This document shows positions 35,111 to 44,325 of a stretch of DNA of 64,000 bases, piece after piece. Position 1 is the stretch's first letter. Each line of letters opens with the position of its first letter. The stretch is from JAHBXE01 sp044222195 (GTDB lineage Bacteria > Planctomycetota > Phycisphaerae > Phycisphaerales > UBA1924). Where the stretch lies: assembly GCA_044222195.1 (NCBI GenBank), contig JBGANS010000013.1, positions 75,025 to 139,024 on the forward strand, in the 5' to 3' direction. Below the pieces are notes generated by a model. It saw only the letters and a list, made by a program, of their open reading frames with translations, was not told the origin of the DNA and ran no database searches. Both the position numbers and the translations under genes were made by a program.

Positions 35111-35318
35111 AAAGGGAGCGAAAGTCGCCGGAGCTATCGTGGCCGCGGCCAGCCTTGGCATTGTCGTCTACAACGCTCTCAAGCCGCTCCTCATCGGCGA
35201 GGATCCATGGCTCATCGCCGGCGTCGCCGGCGCCATCGTCCTCGTACTGGCCTCCGTGGTCTACATCGCCGTGCGCCAGCGCCGGCGAAGCCTCGCCAGG
35301 GCCATCCGGCGAAGGTAG
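35094..35318 (+). CDS. Small two-helix membrane protein
   Basis: About 74 residues: a basic N-terminus, helix AGAIVAAASLGIVVYNAL, a short loop with IGEDP, helix LIAGVAGAIVLVLASVVYIAV, and a very basic tail. The TTG start at 35094 is preferred because AGGAGA lies 6 nt upstream. It overlaps the acetyltransferase end. Function unknown. Confidence 0.6.
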   Translation: MASRSEKGAKVAGAIVAAASLGIVVYNALKPLLIGEDPWLIAGVAGAIVLVLASVVYIAVRQRRRSLARAIRRR

Positions 35319-35342
35319 CGCCAACCCCGTACCCTGCCCATC

Positions 35343-36266
35343 GTGGAACTGACGACTCTCCGATACTTCAAGGCCATCGCCGCCGCCCGCCACGTCACCC
35401 GCGCGGCCGAAGAACTCGGCGTCACCCAGCCGGCGCTCTCGGCCATGCTCCGCAAGCTCGAAGCAGAGGTCGGCGCTGAACTGTTCCATCGGACCGGGCG
35501 TGGCGTGGAGCTCACCGACGCGGGAAAGACGTTCCTCGCCCACGCCGAAGACGCCCTCCGCGCCGCCGACTCCGGCGTCAAGGCCGTCCGCCAGCTCATC
35601 GGACTCGAATCCGGCTCGATTCGTATCGGCGGCGGCGCCACCGCCACGACCTACCTCCTGCCCCCCGTCGTCTCCGCGGTCCGGCGCGCGCACCCGGGTG
35701 TCCGGTTCTATGTCCGCGAAGCCGGCAGCCGCGCCGTGGCCGCGGCGGTGCTCAGCGGCGAGCTCGACCTTGGGATTGTCACGCTGCCCAGCGACGTCCC
35801 TGGCGGACGCGATCTGCTCACAATCCCTCTTGTCGAGGACGAGCTGAAACTGATCGTGCCCGGAGACAGAAGGCGCCGAGAGGGCGACGCACGGAGGGAA
35901 GCCAACCCCCGCCAGGGGTTCGGGCTGGTCGGCAGGTCCTTCAAGTGGAGGGAACTGATCGGCGTGCCGTTCGTGTCGTTCGAGGCGGGCACGGCCGTGC
36001 GGGACCTGATCGACTCGGGCGCCAGGGCCGCGGGCGTCACGCTCGACGTCGTGATGGAGCTGCGATCCATCGAGAGCATCAAGTCAATGGTCGCCGAGGG
36101 CATCGGTGTCGGCCTCGTCAGCCGTTTCGCGCTGGCCGAGGGCGAAGGGCTACCCTGCCGCGACGGCAAGCTCTCGCGGACCCTCGCCATCGTGCGCCGG
36201 CGTGACCGCATCCCAAGCCGGGCGGCGGCGGAGTTTGAACGGAAGCTGATCTCTGGGATGAAGTGA
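35343..36266 (+). CDS. LysR-family transcriptional regulator
   Basis: 307 residues from GTG 35343. N-terminal winged helix (TTLRYFKAIAAARHVTRAAEELGVTQPALSAMLRKLEAEVGAELFHRTGRGVELTDAGKTFL) and a C-terminal periplasmic-binding-like effector domain (about 90-300). It is followed 15 nt downstream by the alpha-L-fucosidase on the same strand, though regulation of that gene by it is not shown. No divergent target is present, unlike many LysR loci. Confidence 0.9.
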   Translation: MELTTLRYFKAIAAARHVTRAAEELGVTQPALSAMLRKLEAEVGAELFHRTGRGVELTDAGKTFLAHAEDALRAADSGVKAVRQLIGLESGSIRIGGGATATTYLLPPVVSAVRRAHPGVRFYVREAGSRAVAAAVLSGELDLGIVTLPSDVPGGRDLLTIPLVEDELKLIVPGDRRRREGDARREANPRQGFGLVGRSFKWRELIGVPFVSFEAGTAVRDLIDSGARAAGVTLDVVMELRSIESIKSMVAEGIGVGLVSRFALAEGEGLPCRDGKLSRTLAIVRRRDRIPSRAAAEFERKLISGMK

Positions 36267-36281
36267 CGGTATCCTCTCGCG

Positions 36282-38387
36282 ATGCTTCCCACGCTTGCCC
36301 TCGCGGTCGTGTCTTCTCTCTCCCAGCCCTCCACCGATCGCGCGACGCTCGAACGCGCCGCCGCCGTCGTGCCGCACACCCGGCAGATGGCGTGGCAACG
36401 CCTCGAGTTCACCATGTTCATCCACTTTGGGATGAACACGTTCACGGACCGCGAGTGGGGTGAAGGGACCGAAGACCCCGGGAACTTCAACCCCACAGCT
36501 CTCGATGCCGAGCAGTGGGCGAGGGCCGCGGTCGATGGCGGAATGAAGGCGATCATCCTCGTCGCCAAGCACCACGACGGCTTCTGCCTCTGGCCCTCGA
36601 AGTTCACGGAACACTCCGTCAAGAACTCGCCGTGGCGCGCCGGCAAGGGCGATCTCGTCCGCGAAGCTTCGGAGGCGTGCAGGAAGCACGGATTGAAGTT
36701 CGGCGTATACCTCTCCCCGGCGGATCTGCACGAACCGACGTACGGACAATCGGACAGGTACAACGCCTACTTCCTGAACCAACTCCGTGAGCTGCTCACA
36801 AACTATGGACCGATCTGCGAGGTCTGGTTTGACGGGGCGACGCCCAAGGACAAAGGGCAGGTGTACGACTACAAAGCCTGGTACGCGCTGATCCGTCAGC
36901 TCCAACCCGACGCGGCCATCTTCGGGCGCGGGCCCGACATCCGGTGGGTCGGGAATGAGGCCGGCAAGACCCGTGCAAGCGAGTGGAGCGTAGTTCCGCT
37001 TGCAGCACCTCTCGACGAGTTCAAGTGGCCGGATATGACAGGTGCCGACCTGGGTTCGCTCGCGAAACTGAAGGATGCACCGTTCCTCCACTGGTATCCG
37101 GCGGAGACGGACACCTCGATCCGACCGGGCTGGTTCTGGCATGAAAAAGAGAACGACAAGGTGCGTTCAATCGATGACCTCCTCGACTGCTACTACGGCG
37201 CGGTGGGCGGGAACTCGGTGCTGCTGCTCAATGTGCCGCCGGACCGGCGCGGGCTCATCCACGAGAACGATGCCGCTCGCCTCCGGGAACTGGGAGACGT
37301 GCTGCGCGCGACCTTTGCAAAAAACCTGGCCGCCGGAAGCGTAACGACGGCCAACATCCAGATGAGCGACCACGCCGCCGCGGCGGCCACGGACGGCGAT
37401 CTCGAGACGTACTGGACCATGCCGGACTGGGAAGCGGAACCGTCGATCACGCTCGCCCTGCCCGAAGCGCGCCGATTCAACATCCTCTCGATCCAGGAGC
37501 ACATCGCGAGCGGCCAGCGAGTTGAGAGGTTCGCCGTGGACATCTGGGATGAGACCCGCTGGGCCGTGGGCGGATCCGGATGGCGCGAGGTCGCCACCGG
37601 GACCACCGTGGGGTACAGGAAGCTCCTTCGCATTCCCGTCGAGCGGACGAACCGAATCCGCGTGCGATGCCTCGAGGCACGCGTGCGACCGACCATCGCG
37701 GAGATCGGCCTGTACCTGGCGCCGACGCGGCTCGCCGCGCCGACCATCCGGCGGGATCGCACGGGGATTGTGACGATTGCGGCGCCCGAGGGGGCGGGCT
37801 CTGTGGTGTACACCACGGACGGCACAGACCCCGACGGGGCACGATCCGAGAAGTATGCCAAGCCGTTCCCGTTCAACGGCGCCGGAACGATCAAGGCACG
37901 CGCCCTCGGCGTTGACGGGAAGGACTTGATGCCCGGCACCGTCGCGACGGTCGGATTCGATATCGCCAAGACGCGCTGGCGTGTAGTCGCCTCCAGTGAG
38001 CAGGCTGATGCCGGTGAAAGCGCCAGAAACGCCATCGACGATGATCCCAACACGATCTGGCATTCGCAGTATTCCCCCGAGACCCGCAAGCACCCGCACT
38101 GGATCGTGATTGACCTGGGCGGGCCGGTCGCGATGAAAGGGTTCTCCTACACCCCGCGGCCAAGCGGGCCCAACGGTACGGTGGTGAAGTACGAGGTGAG
38201 TGTGAGCGACGACGGCCAGAACTGGGGAGACCCGGCCGTGTCGGGGTCACTTGAGCGGAGAGCGGGGGAGCAGATAGTGCCTTTCCAGGCGCCGCGGCTC
38301 GGGAGATTCGTGAAGTTTGTTGCGCTGTCCGAGGTCAATGGGCGGGATTGGGCTTCCGCCGCGGAGATCGGCGTCATCACGAAGTAG
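36282..38387 (+). CDS. Secreted alpha-L-fucosidase (GH29) with discoidin modules
   Basis: 701 residues. A signal peptide-like start precedes a GH29 TIM barrel (about 25-330): FTMFIHFGMNTFTD, KAIILVAKHHDGFCLWPS, and the nucleophile Asp184 in CEVWFDGATP. A first F5/8-type (discoidin) galactose-binding domain follows (about 345-480), then a chitobiase-like C-terminal module with the VVYTTDGTDPDG repeat (about 500-545), and a second discoidin domain (about 560-701; NAIDDDPNTIWHSQ). It would release L-fucose from algal or animal polysaccharides, consistent with fucose-rich marine substrates. Whether it acts in the periplasm or outside is not clear. Confidence 0.9.
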   Translation: MLPTLALAVVSSLSQPSTDRATLERAAAVVPHTRQMAWQRLEFTMFIHFGMNTFTDREWGEGTEDPGNFNPTALDAEQWARAAVDGGMKAIILVAKHHDGFCLWPSKFTEHSVKNSPWRAGKGDLVREASEACRKHGLKFGVYLSPADLHEPTYGQSDRYNAYFLNQLRELLTNYGPICEVWFDGATPKDKGQVYDYKAWYALIRQLQPDAAIFGRGPDIRWVGNEAGKTRASEWSVVPLAAPLDEFKWPDMTGADLGSLAKLKDAPFLHWYPAETDTSIRPGWFWHEKENDKVRSIDDLLDCYYGAVGGNSVLLLNVPPDRRGLIHENDAARLRELGDVLRATFAKNLAAGSVTTANIQMSDHAAAAATDGDLETYWTMPDWEAEPSITLALPEARRFNILSIQEHIASGQRVERFAVDIWDETRWAVGGSGWREVATGTTVGYRKLLRIPVERTNRIRVRCLEARVRPTIAEIGLYLAPTRLAAPTIRRDRTGIVTIAAPEGAGSVVYTTDGTDPDGARSEKYAKPFPFNGAGTIKARALGVDGKDLMPGTVATVGFDIAKTRWRVVASSEQADAGESARNAIDDDPNTIWHSQYSPETRKHPHWIVIDLGGPVAMKGFSYTPRPSGPNGTVVKYEVSVSDDGQNWGDPAVSGSLERRAGEQIVPFQAPRLGRFVKFVALSEVNGRDWASAAEIGVITK

Positions 38388-38495
38388 AACAACGGCGGAG
38401 GCCAGGCGGAACAAGCTGACCCCGGGTGCGCGGGTCGATTACTATCCAGCACCCCGCGGGGCAATGGAATGCCTGCATCACCCTCCATCATTTCC

Positions 38496-41024
38496 ATGTT
38501 CCACCGGAGACTCCTGCTGCTGATCGCGGTGATGTCGGCGGGCGTGATCATGCTCGCGGTTCAGCTCGGACGGCTGACACTCGTGCAGGGGGCGGACCTG
38601 CGGGAGCGGGCCGAGAAGAAGCTGGTCACGCTGGAGTGGACGCCGACGATGCGGGGCCCGATCCTCGACCGCCAGGGGCGCGTGCTCGCCAAGGATCGGC
38701 CAAGCTTTGACGTCACCGTTGACTACCGCGTGCTGAGCGGCGAGTGGGTAACCAAGCGTGCCGCGGCACTGGCGAAGAAACTACACAAGGCTCAATGGGG
38801 CAAGCTCTCGCCCGAGGAGCGCAAGGAACTGATCGATCAATGCCGAGCCCCGTTCGAGGCGCACATCGATGCAATGTGGGACCTCTTCGCGGACACGGCT
38901 CGGATGAACCGGGCGGATGTCGATGAACGGCGCGAACGGATCGTTCGCAACGTCGAGCGAATGTACCAGCGCATCCGCGAAGCGGGAATCACCAAAGGGA
39001 TCGACGACAAGCTCGCGACCGGGCAGGAGATCACCGACGACATCGAAGAGGAGATTCTCAAGACGGCGGACAAGCGGCTCGAAGAACAGAACCTCCCGCA
39101 CATCGTCCTCCCCAAGGTCGATGATGCCATCGGCTTCGCGTTCCAGAAGCTGATGTCGCAGCAGGTGGAGATCCCGATCCCGAGTCATCTCTTCCCCACG
39201 GGCGGCGCGCTGGCCAAACCCATCGTCGAGCCGATGATGCCGGGGCTGGCGGTCGCGAACGCGGGCGATCGCGAATACCCGCTCGACACGGTAACCGTGG
39301 ATATGGACCTCGGATCACTCCCAGGCCCGATGAAGAAGCCGGGGCAGCGGGCCAAGATCACGGTCGAAGGTGTCGCGTACCACATTCTCGGCCGCGTCGA
39401 GACCAACGCCCACGAAGACCGGATCGTTGAAAGCGGCGACACGCGCAAGCTCGTGATCGGGCACGAGACACGTCGCGAGCAGCGACTCAAGCTCGTGGAT
39501 GAAAGGCGCGGCATCCATGCCGATGAACCCTTCGCCCAGCGCGTACTCGCGGCTCCCGAGACCGGCCTGCAGGAAAGCCTGCGCGACATGGGGCGCTACG
39601 AATACAACGACGATTCGGGGTTCACCGGAGTCGAGGAATCCCGCGAAGACGTTCTGCGGGGCCGGCGCGGGGCGACCGTAGTTCAGCTCGAAACCGGGAG
39701 ACGATCGGCGATCGAGCCCGTACACGGCCAGGCTGTACAACTCACCATCGACGCGGCACTTCAGGCGAGAATCCAGGCCGCGATGTCGCCGGAGTTCGGG
39801 CTCGCCGTCGCCCAGACCTGGCACGGGCACGGGAACCCGACCGTCCCGCCGGGCACGCACCTCAACGGCGCCGCCGTCGTTCTCGATGTTGATTCGGGGG
39901 ACATCCTGGCGCTGGTTTCGACTCCCGGCGTTTCGCGAGCGAAGCTGCGAAACGATCCGGAAAGCATCTCAAAGGACCCGCTCAATCAGTTCGTCGATGT
40001 GCCGTGGCTGAACCGGACAGTGGCGCGCCCGTATCCGCCGGGCTCAATCGTCAAGGCGCTGGTGCTCAACGGCGCCGTCAAGCTCGGCAAGCTGAACCTG
40101 GATGAGCCGATCGACTGCACCGGGCACCTGTTCCCGAACAAGCCCAACGAGTTCCGATGCTGGATCTACAAAGACCCGCGCTGGAAGTCCACGCACACGG
40201 AAAAACTCGGCCACCCCCTCTCCGCGCCCGAAGGCCTCATGGTGTCGTGCAACATCTACTTCTTTACGCTCGGGCAGCGCCTCGGGCCGCAGGGGATCAT
40301 GGACAGTTACGCGATGTTCGGCCTGGGCCAGCGCTGGGAGCTCGGCATCGGTATCGAATACCCCGGCAACATCGGCGGGTCCGCCGGAAGGCGGGCTGTC
40401 ACTATCCAGGACGCAATCCAGATGGGGATCGGTCAAGGACCGGTCGATTGGACGCCTCTCCATGCCGCCGATGCATACGCCACCTTGGCGCGTGGCGGCA
40501 AACGGATCGTTCCACACGTCATCAGGGGCATGCAGGAACAGAGCGGCAACGACCTCGAGCTTGACCCCCGGGCGATGCGCGAGGCCCTCGAAGGCCTCTC
40601 GCTCTCTGTCAACGACTCCCGCGGCACCGGGCACCACGTGGATATCCCGCAGGATGGAGCGGAAGGCACAGTGCGGGTTGAGCACTTCTCCGACTTACCC
40701 GGAATCAAAGTATGGGGCAAGACCGGTACCGCCCAGGCCCCGACGATCTTCCAGAAAGAGGGCGACCCCCTGTACGACCGGTCCGTCGAGGGTTCGACCA
40801 TTCGAGAAGTGTCCGGCGACCAGTCGGTTCAGTTCCCCGCCGGACGGCGCGCCCTCCGCTGGGGCGACCACTCCTGGTTCGTCGTCCTCGTCGGACACCA
40901 GAGTGACAACCGACCTCTGTATGCCATCGCCGTGATGATGGAATACGCAGGCTCGGGCGGCAAGGTCTCCGGGCCGATCGTGAACCAGATCATCCGCGCC
41001 CTGATGACCGAGGGGTACCTGTAA
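38496..41024 (+). CDS. mrdA: Penicillin-binding protein 2 (transpeptidase)
   Basis: High-molecular-weight class B PBP, 842 residues from ATG 38496. One N-terminal membrane anchor (LLLLIAVMSAGVIMLAVQLG), a long extended dimerisation region of about 430 residues (longer than E. coli PBP2), then the transpeptidase with Ser517-x-x-Lys520 (PPGSIVK), Ser584-Cys-Asn586 and Lys742-Thr-Gly. It cross-links elongation peptidoglycan. It is directly followed, with no gap, by RodA, the standard elongasome pair. The N-terminal extension and insertions are unusual. Most planctomycete classes lack class B PBPs, so a functional wall-elongation system here is notable. Confidence 0.92.
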   Translation: MFHRRLLLLIAVMSAGVIMLAVQLGRLTLVQGADLRERAEKKLVTLEWTPTMRGPILDRQGRVLAKDRPSFDVTVDYRVLSGEWVTKRAAALAKKLHKAQWGKLSPEERKELIDQCRAPFEAHIDAMWDLFADTARMNRADVDERRERIVRNVERMYQRIREAGITKGIDDKLATGQEITDDIEEEILKTADKRLEEQNLPHIVLPKVDDAIGFAFQKLMSQQVEIPIPSHLFPTGGALAKPIVEPMMPGLAVANAGDREYPLDTVTVDMDLGSLPGPMKKPGQRAKITVEGVAYHILGRVETNAHEDRIVESGDTRKLVIGHETRREQRLKLVDERRGIHADEPFAQRVLAAPETGLQESLRDMGRYEYNDDSGFTGVEESREDVLRGRRGATVVQLETGRRSAIEPVHGQAVQLTIDAALQARIQAAMSPEFGLAVAQTWHGHGNPTVPPGTHLNGAAVVLDVDSGDILALVSTPGVSRAKLRNDPESISKDPLNQFVDVPWLNRTVARPYPPGSIVKALVLNGAVKLGKLNLDEPIDCTGHLFPNKPNEFRCWIYKDPRWKSTHTEKLGHPLSAPEGLMVSCNIYFFTLGQRLGPQGIMDSYAMFGLGQRWELGIGIEYPGNIGGSAGRRAVTIQDAIQMGIGQGPVDWTPLHAADAYATLARGGKRIVPHVIRGMQEQSGNDLELDPRAMREALEGLSLSVNDSRGTGHHVDIPQDGAEGTVRVEHFSDLPGIKVWGKTGTAQAPTIFQKEGDPLYDRSVEGSTIREVSGDQSVQFPAGRRALRWGDHSWFVVLVGHQSDNRPLYAIAVMMEYAGSGGKVSGPIVNQIIRALMTEGYL

Positions 41025-42251
41025 GTGGCCGGCGGCGGCACATTCAGCGGGTGGGGCCCGCGCCCGTACGTCACGGATGCCATCCAGCGATACAAGTTCG
41101 CCGTCATCCACGCCGGCTGGCTGTGCGTCCTCGCCGGGGCGCTGCTGTCGGTCCTGTCGGTGTACACGATCGACGTCGGGCTTCGCGCCGTCGGCACCCA
41201 AGGAAGCCTCGACGCCAAGGCCACCTCCCAACTCATGTTCATCACCGTGGGCGTGATCGCAGGCATCGTCGTCGTATTCCCCCACTACCGCTTGATCGGC
41301 TTTCTCGCCTGGCCGGCGATGGCGCTTAGCCTCGGGCTCCTCGTCTTCCTGCTTCTTCCCGGCATACCTGATTCGATCGTGCACCCCGTCAACGGCGCCC
41401 GCGCGTGGATCAGCCTCGGGTTCTTCAAGCTCCAGCCCAGCGAACTGACCAAGATCGCCTTCGTGCTTGTCGTCGCCCAATATCTCCGGTTCCGGCGCAC
41501 CCACCGACAGTTCTTCGGCCTGCTCCCGATCGCCGGTATCACGTTCGTTCCCCTTGCGCTCATCCTCAAACAGCCCGACATGGGCACGGCGCTCCTGTTC
41601 ATCCCCGCCCTCTTCGCGATGCTCGCCGCGGCGGGCGCACGGCTGCGCCACCTATTCATCATCGTTGCGGTCGCAGGACTGGCCGCGCCCGCCATGTACC
41701 CTCTCCTCAAGCCCTACCAAAAGGCCCGCATCATGGCCGTCATCGGCCAGATCCGCGGCGAGCGCGAGGGGGCCCACGACATCAACTACCAGTCCTTCAC
41801 CGCCCAGGCGCTCGCTGGCTCCGGTCGTGTCACGGGCAACGGCGATGTGCACACGAGGGCCCTCGCCCACTTCAACCCGCTTCCCGAGCGGCACAACGAC
41901 ATGATCTTTTCGGTCGTCGTCGCCCGCTTTGGGTTCCTCGGCGGCATCGGCGTCATGGGCCTCTACATGATGTGGATCAGCGGGGCGTTGCTCGCCGCGG
42001 CGGTGTGCAAAGATCCCTTCGGCCGCTTGGTCTGCGTAGGCCTCGCCGCGTTCATCGGGACGCAGCTGGTCGTGAACGTTGGCATGAACATCGGGCTGCT
42101 TCCAATCATCGGGATCACGCTGCCCTTTCTCAGCCACGGCGGCTCGAGCATGATCACGGTGTGGATCATGACCGGGCTGATCGTGAACGTCGCCATCCGC
42201 AAGCCCGTGCCGCCTTTCCGAGAGTCGTTCGAGTACGACGACGACGAATAA
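41025..42251 (+). CDS. rodA: RodA/FtsW-family peptidoglycan glycosyltransferase
   Basis: 408 residues from GTG 41025, immediately after the PBP2 stop. About ten membrane segments and SEDS signatures: GARAWISLGFFKLQPSELTKIAFVL, LKQPDMGTALLF, and the C-terminal GITLPFLSHGGSSMITVWIMTGL. It polymerises lipid II into glycan strands with PBP2. RodA rather than FtsW is favoured by its pairing with PBP2. Confidence 0.92.
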   Translation: MAGGGTFSGWGPRPYVTDAIQRYKFAVIHAGWLCVLAGALLSVLSVYTIDVGLRAVGTQGSLDAKATSQLMFITVGVIAGIVVVFPHYRLIGFLAWPAMALSLGLLVFLLLPGIPDSIVHPVNGARAWISLGFFKLQPSELTKIAFVLVVAQYLRFRRTHRQFFGLLPIAGITFVPLALILKQPDMGTALLFIPALFAMLAAAGARLRHLFIIVAVAGLAAPAMYPLLKPYQKARIMAVIGQIRGEREGAHDINYQSFTAQALAGSGRVTGNGDVHTRALAHFNPLPERHNDMIFSVVVARFGFLGGIGVMGLYMMWISGALLAAAVCKDPFGRLVCVGLAAFIGTQLVVNVGMNIGLLPIIGITLPFLSHGGSSMITVWIMTGLIVNVAIRKPVPPFRESFEYDDDE

Positions 42252-42357
42252 ACCCCCGTCGGGTTCCGCAGGCGACGAATCCGACGGTGTGAGGCGCGGC
42301 ATGGAACACCCGCCAAGCCCCTTTCGCGACCACGGCCCGAATACAGTGGAACCCTCA

Positions 42358-43095
42358 ATGAGCGAAAACGCCGCCCAGTTCGACCGTATCCTGCCCCCTC
42401 CTGGGGACTTCCTTGCCCAAGCGTCGCTCTTCGGCATTGAGTTTGATGCCGGCGAAGTCGAGAAGCTCGGCGCGTACCTGTCGCTCCTGCTCCGTACCAA
42501 CCAGGAGTTCAATCTCACGGCCGTCACGGACCCCGCCGCGGCGTGGATGCGGCACATCTTCGATTCACTGACGCTCTTCCCCATTCTCGGTGAGGCGTTC
42601 CCGGAAGGCTCGCGGGTCATCGATGTCGGATCCGGGGGCGGTCTTCCCGGAATCCCGCTCGCGATCACGATGCCGTCCTTTGCGTTTACGCTTCTTGAGG
42701 CCACCGGGAAAAAGGCGAGTTTCCTCCGGCGAGCCGCCGAGGAACTGCAACTTTCCAACCTGACCGTGGTCGAGATGCGCGCCGAAAAGGCCGGGCAATC
42801 GCCGGAGCACCGGGAGCACTACGACGTCGCCGTCGCCCGTGCAGTGGGCCCGATGAGCGTGATCGCGGAGTTGACCGTGCCCCTGGTCAAGGTCGGCGGG
42901 CGTGTGCTCCTGATCAAGGGCCAGAAGGCAGACGAAGAGCTTGCTGCATCCAAGAAAGCTCTGCACTCCCTTCATGTCCGGCATGAAAGGACAATCGATA
43001 CGCCGACCGGCCGGATCGTGGTCCTCGACAAGCCGCGCAAGACTCCGGCCGGATATCCGCGCCGCGATGGGGAGCCGAAGAGGGCGCCTCTGTAG
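42358..43095 (+). CDS. rsmG: 16S rRNA (guanine527-N7)-methyltransferase
   Basis: 245 residues. Methylates G527 in the 530 loop of 16S rRNA using SAM. Motifs: FNLTAVTDPAAAWMRHIFDSL, VIDVGSGGGLPGIPLAITMP (SAM-binding), FTLLEATGKKASFL, and DVAVARAVGPMSVIAELT. The ATG at 42358 gives the usual family length. The gene usually sits near gidA/parAB; here it follows rodA. Confidence 0.93.
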   Translation: MSENAAQFDRILPPPGDFLAQASLFGIEFDAGEVEKLGAYLSLLLRTNQEFNLTAVTDPAAAWMRHIFDSLTLFPILGEAFPEGSRVIDVGSGGGLPGIPLAITMPSFAFTLLEATGKKASFLRRAAEELQLSNLTVVEMRAEKAGQSPEHREHYDVAVARAVGPMSVIAELTVPLVKVGGRVLLIKGQKADEELAASKKALHSLHVRHERTIDTPTGRIVVLDKPRKTPAGYPRRDGEPKRAPL

Positions 43096-43137
43096 GGCCC
43101 GCTCACATGATGGCCCGGGCCACTACAATCGCCGCCC

Positions 43138-44310
43138 ATGCCCTGCCCCGCCTGCTCCAGCCCTGAAACCACGACCTTCTTCCGCGTCACCGGAATGCCG
43201 GTGTTCTGCAACGTCCTCTCCGCAACTCCGGCCGAAGCGAGGAGCGCGGCGCGCGGGACCATCCACCTCGCGTATTGCAACTCCTGCGGGCTCGTTTTCA
43301 ACGAGGCCTTTGACGAATCGCTGGTGAAGTATGGCGGGCAGTACGAGAACGCCCTGCACTTTTCACCGCTTTTCCGACAGTACGCGGAGGACCTTGCGAA
43401 CGAGCTTGTCGCCAGCTACTCCCTCCGAAACAAAAACATTGTGGAACTCGGCTGCGGTGATGGATCGTTTCTCTCCACGCTCTGCCGGCTCGGGGACAAT
43501 CGGGGCTTCGGGTTTGACCCCGCCTTCGATCCCGCCAGGGCTGGTCCGATTGACCCCCGCGTCTCCATCGTGCAGAAGTACTACGGCCCTGAAACCGCCG
43601 GCGAGCCAGCCGACTTCGTCTGCTGCCGGCATGTCCTCGAGCACATTCCCGAGCCGTTCAGCTTCATCACGCATGTTCGCCAGACGGTGGGCAATCGGCC
43701 GGGAACCATCGTGTTCTTCGAAGTTCCCGATGTGTCGTGGACGCTCGAACAGCTCGGCATCTGGGACATCATCTACGAGCATTGCAACTACTTCAGCCGC
43801 GTAGCGATCCGTCGGCTCTTCGCCGCCGGCGGGTTTGAGCCGTTCACAACCTCCAGCGTCTACGGCGGACAGTTCCTGACGATCCGAGCCCGCCCGGGAT
43901 CGACTCTGCCGGGCTTTGGCCGCGCGGCCGACCCCGAGGATCAGCACTTCCGAGCGCTCGTCGACCGATTCGGAGATCGCCAGCGGACCAAAGTCTCCGA
44001 GTGGCAAACGCGGCTCGCGGACCTCGCCCGCCAGGGCAAACGCGCCGTTCTCTGGGGCGCGGGATCCAAGGGTGTCACCTTCCTCAACACTCTCGCGGCG
44101 AAGGCCGGCAGCGGGCTGGACCACATCGTGGATGTCAACCCTCGAAAGCAAGGCTGCTTCGTCGCCGGCACCGGGCAGGAGATCATCGCCCCCTCCCGCC
44201 TTCCATCCATCCGCCCCGACGTCGTCGTCATCATGAATCCCGTGTACCGCGACGAAATCGGTCAGCAGTTGCGAGCCCTCGGCGTCAACGCCCAGGTGCT
44301 CGAAGCCTGA
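43138..44310 (+). CDS. Class I SAM C-methyltransferase-type protein (zinc-binding)
   Basis: 390 residues in the family of sugar C-methyltransferases. The N-terminus carries zinc-knuckle cysteines (CPAC...C; YCNSCGLVF), the middle a SAM-binding Rossmann domain (NIVELGCGDGSFLS), and the C-terminus a second Rossmann-like module (RAVLWGAGSKGVTFLNTL; PDVVVIMNPVYRDEIGQQLRALGV). The three-part layout matches proteins that methylate or modify NDP-4-keto sugars. A close relative lies at 50844-52070. It stands at the left edge of the polysaccharide region, following rsmG by 42 nt. Substrate unknown. Confidence 0.8.
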   Translation: MPCPACSSPETTTFFRVTGMPVFCNVLSATPAEARSAARGTIHLAYCNSCGLVFNEAFDESLVKYGGQYENALHFSPLFRQYAEDLANELVASYSLRNKNIVELGCGDGSFLSTLCRLGDNRGFGFDPAFDPARAGPIDPRVSIVQKYYGPETAGEPADFVCCRHVLEHIPEPFSFITHVRQTVGNRPGTIVFFEVPDVSWTLEQLGIWDIIYEHCNYFSRVAIRRLFAAGGFEPFTTSSVYGGQFLTIRARPGSTLPGFGRAADPEDQHFRALVDRFGDRQRTKVSEWQTRLADLARQGKRAVLWGAGSKGVTFLNTLAAKAGSGLDHIVDVNPRKQGCFVAGTGQEIIAPSRLPSIRPDVVVIMNPVYRDEIGQQLRALGVNAQVLEA

Positions 44311-44325
44311 TCGGCCGGCTGCCGT

